Position numbers and translations under genes: made by a program. 64,000 nucleotides of DNA, from contig CAWAJM010000001.1 of the NCBI GenBank assembly GCA_963782445.1, forward strand, positions 3,658,001 to 3,722,000, read 5' to 3'. Below, one piece after another: positions 1 through 9,248 of the stretch. The DNA comes from ZC4RG20 sp963782445. Lineage in GTDB: Bacteria; Pseudomonadota; Gammaproteobacteria; Steroidobacterales; Rariloculaceae. A model generated the notes under the pieces. The model was not told the DNA's origin, did no database searches, and saw only the letters and a program-made list of their open reading frames with translations. The first letter of the stretch is position 1, and every line of letters starts with the position of its first letter.

Positions 1-1749
1 CCTTCCCCATGGCCCGCGCGAGATCGACGATGCACTTCACGGTCGCGCGGTTCACCGCGTCCGTCGTGATCGACTTGATGAACACGCCGTCGAGCTTGAC
101 GAAGTCCACGTCGAGGTTGCGAAGGTAGGCGAACGAGGACAGTCCGCTGCCGAAGTCGTCGAGCGAGAACCGACATCCGCGCTGGCGCAGCGCGGCCATG
201 AGCCGGCGCGCCGCCGCGAGGTTACGGATGGCGGCGCTTTCGGTGATCTCGAAGCAGACCGTCTCGGCCGGCACACCCGAGGCCTCGAGCCGCCCCTCGA
301 CGAACTCGAGAAAGGCCGGCTCGCCGACCGACTGGCCCGAAAGGTTGATCGCGCAGAGGACCTCCCCGAGGGCTTCGCCGTGCTGCGCGAGCCAGGCGAG
401 CGCGGCCTCGACGACCCACCGGTCGACGGTGGCGCCGAGGTTGTAGCGCTCGACGGCCGGCAGGAAATCGCCCGGCATGTAGAGCTTGCCGTTGGCATCG
501 AGGCCGCGCAGCAGGATCTCGAAATGCAGCGGCCCGCCGTGCGCGGGCCCGCCGAATGCCGCGGCCTGCGTCGGCGCGATGGGCTGCTGATACAGCAGGA
601 GGCGGTTCTCCTGAATCGCCGCTTTGATGCGCATGACCCAGTGCATCTCGCCGATGCGCTGGTTCATCGTGTCGGCCTCGGCCCGGCCGACGTAGACGCG
701 GCCGCCGCCCCGATCCTTGGCCGTATAGCAGGCCGCGTCGGCCGCGGCGACGATCTCGCCGGCCTCCCCCACCGTCTCGTCGAGCATGACGAGCCCGACG
801 CTCGCGTCGGTGTCGAGCCGCTGCTCGCCCCAGTCGAAACGGAACCCGCGGATCGCGGCGAGCAGGGCGCGGGCGCCGGCCTGCGCCTGCGCGAGGTCGG
901 CGGCGGCGAACAGCAGGCCGAATTCGTCGCCGCCGAGCCGCGCGAGCACATCCTCTCGGCGCGCCGCCTCGCGCAGCGTCTCGGCGAGCTGTTTGAGCAA
1001 CTCGTCGCCGGCCAGGTGTCCGCAGGTGTCGTTAATGAGCTTGAACTGATCGAGGTCGATCCAGCACAGGCCGAAGCGCTCGCCGGCGCGCGCCCGGGCG
1101 ACGGCCTCCTGGAGGTGTGCCTCGAACATACGCCGGTTGTAGAGCCCGGTCAGTGCATCGTGGCTCGCCTCGTAGGAGAGCTGCTCGGACAAGCGGTCCA
1201 CCTCCGTGATGTCCGTGAGCAGACCCTGATAGCCGCGCACGACGCCGCCCGGGTCGTGAATCGCATGCAGCGTCGCGAGCACGACGAGCGTCGCGCCGCC
1301 GCGCGTCTTGACCTCGAGCTTCGAATCCACGATGCGGCCGCCCGCGCGCACGGCACGCAGCCGCTTCGCGTACTCCGCGGCGTCGACGAACACTTCGGTC
1401 GCTAGATCGAGCGCGAGCAGCGCGTCCTCGTCGTCGTAACCGAGCAGGCGGACGAGCGCGGGGTTCACGCCCTCGAGGCGGCCCTCAACGTCGAGATCGA
1501 AGACACCCGTATCGACGAGGTTGTAGAGGGCGCGATAACGTTCCTCCGCGAGGCGCACGGACTCCGGGCCCTTGGCGCGCTGTGCGGCCTGGCGCTGCGA
1601 TCGCACGAGTGGGTAGCCTTCGAATCGGCCCTTCACGCGGCCGTCCTGCACGGCGCGGCGCACGGCTTCGTGACGGCCGTGGCGCGCAGGAGCGCCTCGG
1701 TCGCGCGGGCATCGGCCGCATCGCCGGCGATGAGCAGCACGTTGGGCAT
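1..1749 (-). CDS. c-di-GMP GGDEF-EAL protein with PAS-like domain and wrecked receiver domain, 3' end outside window
   Basis: The minus strand encodes a cyclase/phosphodiesterase closely related to its right-hand neighbour. From about 1663 downward one frame gives a PAS-like sensor, then a GGDEF domain with LGGDEF and an upstream RRED inhibitory-site motif, then an EAL domain (EIL variant of ExL, DDFGSG) that leaves the window at base 1. The ATG at 1747-1749 opens a different frame with a receiver-like start (MPNVLLIAGDAADA). That frame hits TGA about 38 codons in. The VKGRF motif that ends the neighbour's receiver is present in the downstream frame, so roughly 80 receiver residues are missing and a frameshift follows. 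A GTG at 1663 could start a protein of only PAS-GGDEF-EAL. The GGDEF and EAL motifs look catalytically competent. Domain identity is secure; the true start is not. Confidence 0.85.
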
Positions 1750-1977
1750 ATTCTAAGCGTCCGGATCTCTTTGCCGGGCGGGCCGATCGGCCGTCTTACT
1801 TCGATTGTATAACAAATTAAGCTGGCGGCCGGCGATGGGAACGGCCGAATACGTGCGCCAAAGCGCAGTTTGGCCGCATAGCGCTAAGGGAAGCTCGCAA
1901 CGGCGTTGCGGCAAAAGATGGGGGACGGCTCGGGGTGCGCCTCATGCCGCGGCGATCTCCGCGGCCGCGGCTGCGGG

Positions 1978-3786
1978 TTAGACGGAGACGGGCCGCTCGA
2001 GCAGCTCATCGATGGGCGCGGGCATCCCGACGCCGTAGCCCTGCACGTAGTCGACGCCCAACGAACGCAGGAGCGGGATCGTCGCACGATCCTCGACGAA
2101 CTCCGCGATGGTTTCCTTGCCCATGGCGTGGACGATTTCGGCAATCGATTTGACGGTCGCGCGATTGACGGCGTCGGTGGAGATCGACTTGATGAACACG
2201 CCGTCGAGCTTCACGTAGTCGACGTCGAGATTGCGCAGGTAGGCGAACGAGGACAGGCCGCTGCCGAAGTCGTCGAGCGAGAAGCGCACGCCGCGCTTCT
2301 TCAGCGTGTCCATGAGCGTTCTCGCGGCGCCGAGGTTGCGGATGGCCGCGCTTTCGGTGATCTCGAAGCACAGCCGCTCGCCGGGGACGTCGACGGCGGC
2401 GAGACGCCTTTCGAGGAACTCTAGGAACCGCGGCTCGCCGATCGACTGGCCGGAAAGATTGATGGAGCACCGGTAGGCGCCGAGCCCAGCGCCGTGGGTT
2501 CCGAGCCACTCGAGCGCGGCGTCGACGACCCAGCGGTCGACCATGGGCGCCATGTTGTAGCGCTCGATGGCGGGGAGAAACAGGTTCGGCCCATAGAGCT
2601 TGCCGCGGGCGTCCACCTTGCGGAGCAGCAGCTCGAAATGCTTCGCGCCTTCGCCGGGGCTGTCGCCGTCGTGCACGGAGACGATGGGCTGCTGGAACAG
2701 CACGAGGCTGTTCTCCTTGACGGCCTCGCGGATGCGCAGGACCCACTGCATCTCGCCCATGCGCTGCGCCAGCGTCTCCCCGCCCGGCCGGCCGGCGTAG
2801 ACGCGCCCGCCGCCCTTGTCCTTGGCCGTGTAGCAGGCCGTGTCCGCGGCGGATATGACTTCGGCGGTCTTGCGCGCGTCGGCGTCGAGCAGCACGACAC
2901 CGACGCTCGCGTCGACCTCGAGCTGGCGCGCCCCCCATTCGAAGCGGAAAGCCTGAATGGCCGCGAGCAGCCGCTTTGCGCCCGCGTAGGCCTGGTCCGA
3001 GTCCTCGATTCGAAACAGCATGGCGAACTCGTCGCCGCCGAGACGCGCGAGCACGTCCCCTCTGCGCGTGACGCCCTCGAGCGCGCCCGCGAGGTGCTTG
3101 AGCAGCTCGTCGCCCGCGACGTGGCCGCAGGTCTCGTTGATGAGCTTGAACTGGTCGAGGTCGATACAGCAGAGCGCGAACAGCTCGTTCTTCGTGCCGA
3201 CGCGCTGAAGCGCGCGTTTGACGCTGTTCTCGAAGGCGCGGCGGTTCAATAGGCCGGTCAGCGCATCGTGGCTCGCCTCGTAGGTCAGCTGCTCGGCAAT
3301 GCGCCGATAGCGTTCCTGGGACTCCTTGAGCGCGCGGAGACTGCGGACGCGCTCGATGCCGTAGCGAATGGTCTTGAGCAGCAGCAGGCCGTCGAACCGG
3401 CCTTTGACGAGGTAATCCTGGGCGCCGGCGCGCATGGCCTCGACCGGCAGATCGGCGCTCGTATCGTCGGTGAGCACGACGACGGGCAGGCTGGGGGCAG
3501 CCCGCTGCAGACGCTTGAGCGTTTCGAGCTGGGAGCTGTCCGGCAAGTCGAGATCGAGCAGAACGGCGTCGAACTCTCCCGCGCGGAGCCGATCGACGGC
3601 GCCGCCGAGCGTGCCGGCTGCCTCGATGAGAGCCGCGGCAGCGCCGACTTCGGCCAGCGCCTCGCGGATCAGGGCGACGGCTGCCGGGTCATCGTCGACG
3701 ACCAGCAGCCGCGCCGGACGTGCCAGGGCGAGGGCGCGCCCTTCGGCCGCGAGGTCGCGATCGGGTTGTGTTTCGGCTCGGCTCAT
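1978..3786 (-). CDS. response regulator with GGDEF and EAL domains (c-di-GMP turnover)
   Basis: This 602-residue protein joins an intact receiver (D31/D32 acidic pair, phospho-acceptor D78, T106, K128) to a GGDEF domain (GGDEF at 250-254, RxxD inhibitory site at 241-244) and an EAL domain carrying ELLLR and DDFGSG. By family knowledge it makes or degrades cyclic di-GMP in the cytoplasm under control of receiver phosphorylation. No kinase is nearby. The gene is a tandem paralogue of the damaged gene at 1-1749, about 230 bp away and on the same strand. The EAL halves are nearly the same, whereas the receiver survives only here. It is divergent from the FHA gene at 4083. A link to the polysaccharide locus is plausible, since c-di-GMP often controls EPS, but that is inference. 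Confidence 0.95.
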   Translation of the reverse strand: MSRAETQPDRDLAAEGRALALARPARLLVVDDDPAAVALIREALAEVGAAAALIEAAGTLGGAVDRLRAGEFDAVLLDLDLPDSSQLETLKRLQRAAPSLPVVVLTDDTSADLPVEAMRAGAQDYLVKGRFDGLLLLKTIRYGIERVRSLRALKESQERYRRIAEQLTYEASHDALTGLLNRRAFENSVKRALQRVGTKNELFALCCIDLDQFKLINETCGHVAGDELLKHLAGALEGVTRRGDVLARLGGDEFAMLFRIEDSDQAYAGAKRLLAAIQAFRFEWGARQLEVDASVGVVLLDADARKTAEVISAADTACYTAKDKGGGRVYAGRPGGETLAQRMGEMQWVLRIREAVKENSLVLFQQPIVSVHDGDSPGEGAKHFELLLRKVDARGKLYGPNLFLPAIERYNMAPMVDRWVVDAALEWLGTHGAGLGAYRCSINLSGQSIGEPRFLEFLERRLAAVDVPGERLCFEITESAAIRNLGAARTLMDTLKKRGVRFSLDDFGSGLSSFAYLRNLDVDYVKLDGVFIKSISTDAVNRATVKSIAEIVHAMGKETIAEFVEDRATIPLLRSLGVDYVQGYGVGMPAPIDELLERPVSV

Positions 3787-3883
3787 TCAAGCTCTTTACG
3801 CCCTGCAAACTCTATGTATTTTCGGCTGCGCGCGAACGAGCGGAGGCGAACGCTCTCGCGAATGTTTTGTATATGAACGTGTT

Positions 3884-3913
3884 TTGTCGCGCAATACGAT
3901 TGCTGCTTAGAAT
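3884..3913 (+). promoter_or_regulatory. candidate sigma70 promoter for the FHA gene
   Basis: In the 296-bp AT-richer gap between two divergent genes, TTGTCG (3884-3889) and TAGAAT (3908-3913) are separated by 18 bp. Both are partial matches to consensus. The site lies about 170 bp upstream of the ATG at 4083, so it is only a candidate. Confidence 0.25.
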
Positions 3914-4082
3914 CGTTATCGCATTGGACTATTTGCGAATTCTGTGAACTGGCGCGCCCGAGCGCGCGCGCAAGCGCCCTGCGCGAACGGCGTTTTGGGC
4001 CGCTGTGATGCACTGCCGAGCGCGAAGCGCCGTTTGACGATAATGTGCCCGGCTGCGTGATGGGGAAGGGCCACGAATCGAT

Positions 4083-5048
4083 ATGGATCGAAATGAATCC
4101 ACCACAGCTGATTTAGGGGAAACCAGCAATACGGACGCGAGCGGCGAGACGATCGACCGGCTCGAGCAGGCATTGAGCCGCGAGACGGCCGCGACGCAGT
4201 CCCTGCGGGACGACCTCGCGCGTCTGCAGGAAGAGGTGGCCTCGATTCGCGCGAGCTTTCGGCAGCAGCTCGAAGCGGCAACGGACCAGCGGCGCAAAGC
4301 CGAGGCCATGCTCATGGACCAGGCGCAGCGCCTGAAGTCGCTGGGCGCCGGCCGGGAGGCGACGATGCGCGAGCTGCAGCGCGTGCGCGAGGAGCTCGCG
4401 CGCGTCGGCGCCGAGCGCGACCGCCTGCAGAAGGACCTCGCGGCGCAGACGGGAATGCAGACCGAGACGATCGCGCTGCCCGACGACGTGCGCGAAAGCC
4501 AGCCGGGCCCCGAGATCCTGCCGAGCCTCGAAGAGCTCATGTCGAGCCTCGGCACGATGCAGGAAGCGGACGTCGAGACCGAGGCGGACGAGGTCGAGGC
4601 CGAGCCGGCCGAGGCGCCGGATGCGCCCGAGCTCATCTCACCGGAGCTCGTCTTCGTGGCCGACGACTTCAGCGACGACGCGGCGCACGCCGAAACGCTC
4701 TCGGGCGACGGCGCCGAGGCGCCGCCGGCGCCCGCCGCCGCCCGGCCGCAAGCGGGCAACTCGAGCGTGCTCGTGTTTCTCGATTCCGACCCGCCGATCA
4801 AGTATCCGCTTTTCAAGCCGGTCAACACGATCGGGCGCTCGGATGCGGCCGACATCCGCGTCGACGGCGACTTCATCAGCCGCATCCACGCCCGCGTCAT
4901 CGTCAAGGACGGCAGCGCGGCCGTCGAGGACGCGGGCAGCAAGAACGGCATCGAGGTCAACTACAAGCCCGTGCTGCGGCAGCGGCTCAAGCACGGGGAC
5001 GTGTTGAGCCTCGGGACCGTGCACTTTACGTATTTGGACTTGGGGTAG
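4083..5048 (+). CDS. coiled-coil protein with C-terminal FHA domain
   Basis: The product has 321 residues. Residues about 20-140 are heptad-rich and highly charged (long coiled coil), about 150-225 are acidic and low-complexity (Glu, Asp, Ala, Pro), and about 228-320 form an FHA domain with the GRS, SRIHA and SKNGIEV motifs that line the phosphothreonine pocket. FHA domains bind phosphothreonine peptides. No Ser/Thr kinase or phosphatase occurs in the window, so the partner is unknown. There is no signal peptide or membrane segment, so it should be cytoplasmic. The gene stands alone, divergent from the GGDEF-EAL gene and convergent with the aldo/keto reductase, with an inverted repeat directly after its stop. 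A scaffold or signalling role is inference. Confidence 0.85.
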   Translation: MDRNESTTADLGETSNTDASGETIDRLEQALSRETAATQSLRDDLARLQEEVASIRASFRQQLEAATDQRRKAEAMLMDQAQRLKSLGAGREATMRELQRVREELARVGAERDRLQKDLAAQTGMQTETIALPDDVRESQPGPEILPSLEELMSSLGTMQEADVETEADEVEAEPAEAPDAPELISPELVFVADDFSDDAAHAETLSGDGAEAPPAPAAARPQAGNSSVLVFLDSDPPIKYPLFKPVNTIGRSDAADIRVDGDFISRIHARVIVKDGSAAVEDAGSKNGIEVNYKPVLRQRLKHGDVLSLGTVHFTYLDLG

Positions 5049-5056
5049 AAAGAAAG

Positions 5057-5145
5057 AAAAAAAGGGGTCAGAGCCCTTTTTCGTCCGCCGCCTATCCGAG
5101 CTTCGATGCGGTCAGCCGAAAAAGGGCTCTGACCCCTTTTTTTTT
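5057..5145. repeat. inverted repeat copy 1 (GGGGTCAGAGCCC family)
   Basis: Arms at 5057-5083 and 5117-5145 are reverse complements around a 33-bp loop. The core is GGGGTCAGAGCCC followed by a T run and CG. The element fills the gap between the convergent FHA and aldo/keto reductase genes and ends in nine Ts on the plus strand. The reductase stop codon lies inside the terminal T/A tract. It could act as a two-way terminator. Three more copies occur in the window. Confidence 0.9.
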
Positions 5146-6130
5146 AAAGATTCACCGCCCGCATCCCCGCCGCCGGATACCGGCCGCCGGCCGCGACGCC
5201 GCGCGGCGCGATCTCGTCGAGCCGCGCGAGCTCGTCGCGGCCGAGCTCGATTTCGACGGCCGCCGCATTCTGCTCGAGCCGGCCTTTATCGCGCGTGCCC
5301 GGGATCGGCACGGCGCGCGGATTCTTTGCGAGAATCCACGCAAGCGCCAGCTGCGCGGGCGTGCAGCCCTTCGCCTCGGCAAGCTGCTCGACGGCGCGGA
5401 CGAGCTCGAGGTTCTTGCGGAAGTTCTCGCCCTGAAAGCGCGGATGGTTGCGCCGCCAGTCGTCCGGCGCGAGGTCCTCGGGGCGCTGGATGGCGCCCGT
5501 CAGGAAGCCGCGGCCGAGCGGGCTGTAAGGCACGAACGTGATGCCGAGCTCCTCGCAGACCGCGAACAGCGCGTCCTCGGGCTCGCGCGACCACAGCGAG
5601 TATTCGGTCTGCAGCGCAGTGATCGGATGCACGGCATGGGCGCGCCGGATCGTCTCGGGCGCGGCCTCCGAGAGCCCGAGCCAGCGCACCTTGCCGGCCG
5701 CGACGAGCTCGGCCATGGCGCCGACCGTGTCCTCGATGGGCGTGTTCGGGTCCACGCGGTGCTGGTAGTAAAGATCGATGGTCTCGATGCCGAGCCGCTC
5801 GAGGCTCGCATCGCAGGCCTGTCTGACATAGTCCGGCTTGCCGTTGACGCCGAGAAACGCGCCGTCGGGCGCGCGCACGTTCCCGAATTTCGTCGCGATG
5901 ACGGCCTCGTCCCGCCGGCCCGCGAGCGCGCGGCCCAGCAGGCGCTCGTTGGCGCCGACGCCGTACATGTCGGCCGTATCGAAAAAGTCGATGCCAAGGT
6001 CGAGGGCGTGATGGATGACCTCGATCGAGCGCGCCTCGTCCGCGCCGCCGTAGAAATCGCTCATGCCCATGCAGCCGAGGCCGATGGCCGAGATGTCCGG
6101 GCCGTGGGTACCGAGTTTGCGGTGTTTCAT
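5144..6130 (-). CDS. aldo/keto reductase (YajO/AKR13-like)
   Basis: This 328-residue NADPH-dependent oxidoreductase of the aldo/keto reductase fold has the full catalytic tetrad: D51, Y56 (DTADMYG), K81 (ATKFG) and H124 (YYQHR). The C-terminal IPGTRDKGRLEQN segment is the usual cofactor-binding region. The family reduces aldehydes and ketones in the cytoplasm; the substrate cannot be told here. The stop codon is formed at the edge of inverted repeat copy 1, so the last residues may have been altered by that insertion. The start ATG overlaps by ATGA the end of the frame carrying the Uma2 relic just upstream. The gene otherwise appears isolated. Confidence 0.93.
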   Translation of the reverse strand: MKHRKLGTHGPDISAIGLGCMGMSDFYGGADEARSIEVIHHALDLGIDFFDTADMYGVGANERLLGRALAGRRDEAVIATKFGNVRAPDGAFLGVNGKPDYVRQACDASLERLGIETIDLYYQHRVDPNTPIEDTVGAMAELVAAGKVRWLGLSEAAPETIRRAHAVHPITALQTEYSLWSREPEDALFAVCEELGITFVPYSPLGRGFLTGAIQRPEDLAPDDWRRNHPRFQGENFRKNLELVRAVEQLAEAKGCTPAQLALAWILAKNPRAVPIPGTRDKGRLEQNAAAVEIELGRDELARLDEIAPRGVAAGGRYPAAGMRAVNL

Positions 6131-6359
6131 GCGTTGCCTCCTGGCCGCCTATTCCAATTCATGCGAGCACATCGAGCGAGCACTCGGCTCCAATCGAGCA
6201 CGAGTTCCGTGGCATACACGATCCAGACCTCCGGCACCCGCGCCCGTTCGTAGGCCGCGAGCTTGCCCCGACGAGCTCGTACCGCTCGCGCTCGTCCCAC
6301 GCCAGGTAGTCGGCATAGGTGTGGCGGCCCGCATCGCGACGTTCGACTCCCGTGCCCAC
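6127..6359 (-). pseudogene. Uma2-family nuclease relic 1 (middle deleted)
   Basis: The first part reads HTYADYLAWDERERYELV, the standard N-terminus of Uma2 (DUF820) proteins, from a GTG at 6359. In another frame it continues as KLAAYERARVPEVWIV, the standard C-terminal core. More than 100 residues are missing, including the central strands with part of the PD-(D/E)xK active site, and the junction is out of frame. The terminal frame runs to a TGA that overlaps the ATG of the aldo/keto reductase. The relic cannot encode a working nuclease. Confidence 0.75.
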
Positions 6360-6379
6360 GAGTCTAACGCCCTCCGCCG

Positions 6380-6720
6380 CTACTCCGCCTGCTGCAGCGC
6401 CCGCCGGTACTCTTCGATGGCCCGGCTCGTCGAGGGCCGATCCAGAAAGCCCGCGAGCTGCCCGAGATCGATGCCGGGCAGCGCCCGGCTCTGCGCGGCC
6501 TCGGCATACCGCCCGTTCTCGAGCACATGGACGTGCATGCGCCCGCGCCGCCCATGCCGATCTCGAGCGTGCCCTCGAGGTACGTGATACGCGGCACGGA
6601 CTTCTCGCCGCGCAGCTCGAGAAGGCGTTCGTGGTCCGCCCACGTCACACCGTAAAGATGCACGTAGTGGTCTTCGCGGCGCCCGTCGTCGCGGTCGAGA
6701 AATGGAGCCGGAGCAGCCAT
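6380..6720 (-). pseudogene. Uma2-family nuclease relic 2 (middle deleted)
   Basis: From the ATG at 6720 one frame reads through HYVHLYGVTWADHERLLELR and ITYLEGTLEI, the N-terminal third of a Uma2 protein. After a frame change it resumes at VLENGRYAEAAQSRALPGID and ends at 6380 with the usual C-terminal helix. About 100 central residues are absent. It lies directly upstream of relic 1, so two related genes in tandem have decayed in the same way. The 220 bp beyond its start hold only the leader of the Wzi-like gene. Confidence 0.7.
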
Positions 6721-6942
6721 GACCGAGATTATAGAACCGCGGATACGGGCGGCGAGACGCGAATCGGGCCGAAGCGCGCGCAAGCGTGCTCGACGCGGCC
6801 CGAGGCGCCGTCCGAACCTGCGCCCCCCGGCATCCCGCGGCGGGCCGGCCCGCTGTCGCGCCCGGCCCACGCCGCCTGTGCCCCGACCCATTTCCTGTAG
6901 TATTGCGACCGACCGCCAAGAACAGACGCACTAAACCGGCCG

Positions 6943-8445
6943 ATGCCTATCCGTCCCCGCCTCCCGCGCCCGTCCCTCGCGGCCGCATACGCTCGCACGG
7001 CTGCGCGGGCTCGCGCGGCCGCGCCCGCTCGCAGGGCCGCACCGGCCTTCGCCGCGCTGCTCCTCGCGGCCGTCGCGGCCTCACCGACCGCCGCGCGCGG
7101 CGTGAGCCCCTATCTGCCGCTCAGCGATTCGCCCGAGATCGAGCGCATGGTCGAGCGCGTCATGATCCTGGCCGGCGAGCCCGTCCTCGAGCGCCCGATC
7201 GCCGCGGCGACCGTGCTCGACGCGCTGCCGAAGGCCTGCGCGCGCGACGAGGCGCTCTGCGAGCAGGTGCGGCGCTACCTCGAGGGCTTCGAGAAGACCG
7301 CCGGCATCGGCTATCTGAGCACCGAGCTCGCCGCCGCCACGGCGGACGGCGACGTGACGCTTCCGAACCGCCACGGCATGCAGGCCGACAGCGCCTGGAA
7401 CGTCGCGGGCCTCGCCTACCTGCAGCCCAGCGACCATCTGCTCGTGACGGTCGGCGGCGTCGCCTATCAGGGCGCCACCACGCCCACGGGCACCGTCGTG
7501 AGCCTAGGCACCTCCAAGGCCCAGCTCGACGTCGGCTACCGCGATCACTGGCTCTCGCCCATGACCGACAGCGCCATGCTGCTCGGCACCGAGGCGCGGA
7601 CCATGCCCTCGATCACGCTCTCGAACTACTCGCCGCTCACGCGCGTCCGGCTGCGCTACGACGTCTTCGTCGCCGAGATGAGCGAATCGAGCCGCATCGA
7701 GTACTCCGGCGGACTCACGACCGGCAAGCCGCGCCTCGCCGGGCTGCACCTTTCGATCGAGCCGTTCCCGGGCTGGTCGATCGGCGTGAACCGCCTCATG
7801 CAGTACGGCGGCGGCGCGCGCAGTCAGAATTCGTTCCGCGATCTCGTCAACGCGTTCTTTCGGCCCGCGACCTACGACAACACGGGCACGAGCCAGGAGT
7901 TCGGCAACCAGGTCGCCGGCGTGACCTCGAGCTTCCTGATGCCGACACCGATTCCGTTCGCCGTCTACTTCGAGTACGCGGGCGAGGACACCTCCCAGAG
8001 CAAGAGCTACCGCCTCGGCAACTCGGCGCTCTCGGCCGGCATCCACTTCCCGGAGCTCGCCGGGCGCTTCGATCTGACCATCGAGGCCAGCGAGTGGCAG
8101 AACGGCTGGTATGTGCACCACATCTATTTAGACGGGCTCACGAACCACGGCGCCGTGATCGGCAACTGGGGCGCCGCCTGGCGCGTGCCGGGCGACGGCG
8201 TCGGCGCGCGCACGTTCATGACGCGCGTCGGCTGGCAGCTCGGCGGCGGCGCGCTCATGGAGGCGACGTACCGCACGCTCGACAACGCCTCGTATTCGGC
8301 GCCCGACTACGCGCGCGCCCAGGCGCTGAACCTGCGCTACAGCCGGCGCTGGGGCACGGATTTCTTCGTCGGCGGCGAGCTCGACGCCGGCCGCGACTCG
8401 CTCGGTCAATCCTACGCGCGCCTCGGCGCGTTCATCAGGTACTGA
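6943..8445 (+). CDS. Wzi-like capsule assembly outer-membrane beta-barrel protein
   Basis: The product has 500 residues. An arginine-rich start and a hydrophobic stretch at about 34-48 (FAALLLAAVAA) make a signal peptide, ending near the Ala-Arg-Gly at 50-52. The remainder alternates short beta segments and ends in an aromatic residue (Tyr), as outer-membrane barrels do. The central part (YRDHWLSPMTDSAMLLGTEA and following) fits the Wzi family, which helps fix capsular polysaccharide to the cell surface. An 8-bp gap separates it from a second predicted barrel gene, so the two probably form an operon. The polysaccharide locus begins 11 kb away, and use of its product is inference. The very long basic N-terminus may mean that a later start is used, but no better one is evident. 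Confidence 0.78.
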   Translation: MPIRPRLPRPSLAAAYARTAARARAAAPARRAAPAFAALLLAAVAASPTAARGVSPYLPLSDSPEIERMVERVMILAGEPVLERPIAAATVLDALPKACARDEALCEQVRRYLEGFEKTAGIGYLSTELAAATADGDVTLPNRHGMQADSAWNVAGLAYLQPSDHLLVTVGGVAYQGATTPTGTVVSLGTSKAQLDVGYRDHWLSPMTDSAMLLGTEARTMPSITLSNYSPLTRVRLRYDVFVAEMSESSRIEYSGGLTTGKPRLAGLHLSIEPFPGWSIGVNRLMQYGGGARSQNSFRDLVNAFFRPATYDNTGTSQEFGNQVAGVTSSFLMPTPIPFAVYFEYAGEDTSQSKSYRLGNSALSAGIHFPELAGRFDLTIEASEWQNGWYVHHIYLDGLTNHGAVIGNWGAAWRVPGDGVGARTFMTRVGWQLGGGALMEATYRTLDNASYSAPDYARAQALNLRYSRRWGTDFFVGGELDAGRDSLGQSYARLGAFIRY

Positions 8446-8452
8446 GGGCGCC

Positions 8453-9157
8453 ATGCAGCGATTCGCATCGAAAGGCCGGCCCGGAGTCAATGCGCCGCTC
8501 GCCATCGCACTCGCGGCCGCCGCCGCGCTCGGCCTCGCAGCAGGCGCGGCAACGCCCGCGCGCGCGCAGGGCACGCCGCCCGCCGGCGGCGAAGCGCGCG
8601 CGCGCGCACCGCAAACGCCGGCCGGCGAGCCCGCGGCGCCCACCCTCGCGCCCGCCGCACCGGCCCCGGGCGAACGCCCGCGCACCGAGGTCTTCGTGGA
8701 CCTCGGCGTGCAGACGGCGAGGCTCCGCGCCGAGATCGCGAACCACATCGGCGCGATCGAGACCACGGATTCCGGCGCACACGTCGGCATCGGCGCGCGG
8801 CGCAGCATCGGCGCCCGCAACGACATCGGCGTGCGCCTCGAGTTCGACGAGATGGGCTCGAACACGATGCTGGCCGTGCGCCCGCTCGATTTCCGCCACA
8901 ACGTCTCCGACCGCCTGGCGTTCACGGGCTTCTTCGGCGTCGCACGGCTCGGGCTCGGCACGCCGGCCTACGGCTGGTATCTCGGCGGCGGCGTGCAGAT
9001 CAAGGATCTCGCGCCGAAATGGAGCCTCGGCCTGGACCTGCGCTACGGGGATCGGCTCGCGCGCGACAACGTGCTGCCTACCGATCCGCACGGCGGCAGC
9101 CCGGACAACTTCCACTCCGTCTACGGGTTGAGCCTGTACTTGAGCCGGCGGTTCTGA
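8453..9157 (+). CDS. small outer-membrane beta-barrel protein
   Basis: The product has 234 residues. Residues 1-39 form a signal peptide ending in ARAQG, followed by a Pro/Ala-rich linker to about 75. About 160 residues of amphipathic strands follow, ending in Phe (YLSRRF), the signature recognised by the BAM machinery. The size suits an eight-stranded OmpA/OmpW-type barrel. It starts 8 bp after the Wzi-like gene, so a joint role in the cell envelope is likely. No enzyme motif is visible and no specific family was recognised. Confidence 0.7.
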   Translation: MQRFASKGRPGVNAPLAIALAAAAALGLAAGAATPARAQGTPPAGGEARARAPQTPAGEPAAPTLAPAAPAPGERPRTEVFVDLGVQTARLRAEIANHIGAIETTDSGAHVGIGARRSIGARNDIGVRLEFDEMGSNTMLAVRPLDFRHNVSDRLAFTGFFGVARLGLGTPAYGWYLGGGVQIKDLAPKWSLGLDLRYGDRLARDNVLPTDPHGGSPDNFHSVYGLSLYLSRRF

Positions 9158-9248
9158 GCCGCCCGCGCCGAGCCGTCGGACGCGGGGCTGGCGCTCGACG
9201 CTCAGGTTCGCGCGCGGTCAGCAATGTCCAGTGGCGGGCCCTGTGCTC

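Noticed and set aside
6786..9131. A 781-codon plus-strand frame over the two barrel genes
   Set aside because: It is an out-of-frame Arg-rich shadow. The real genes show signal peptides and barrel C-termini in the other frames.
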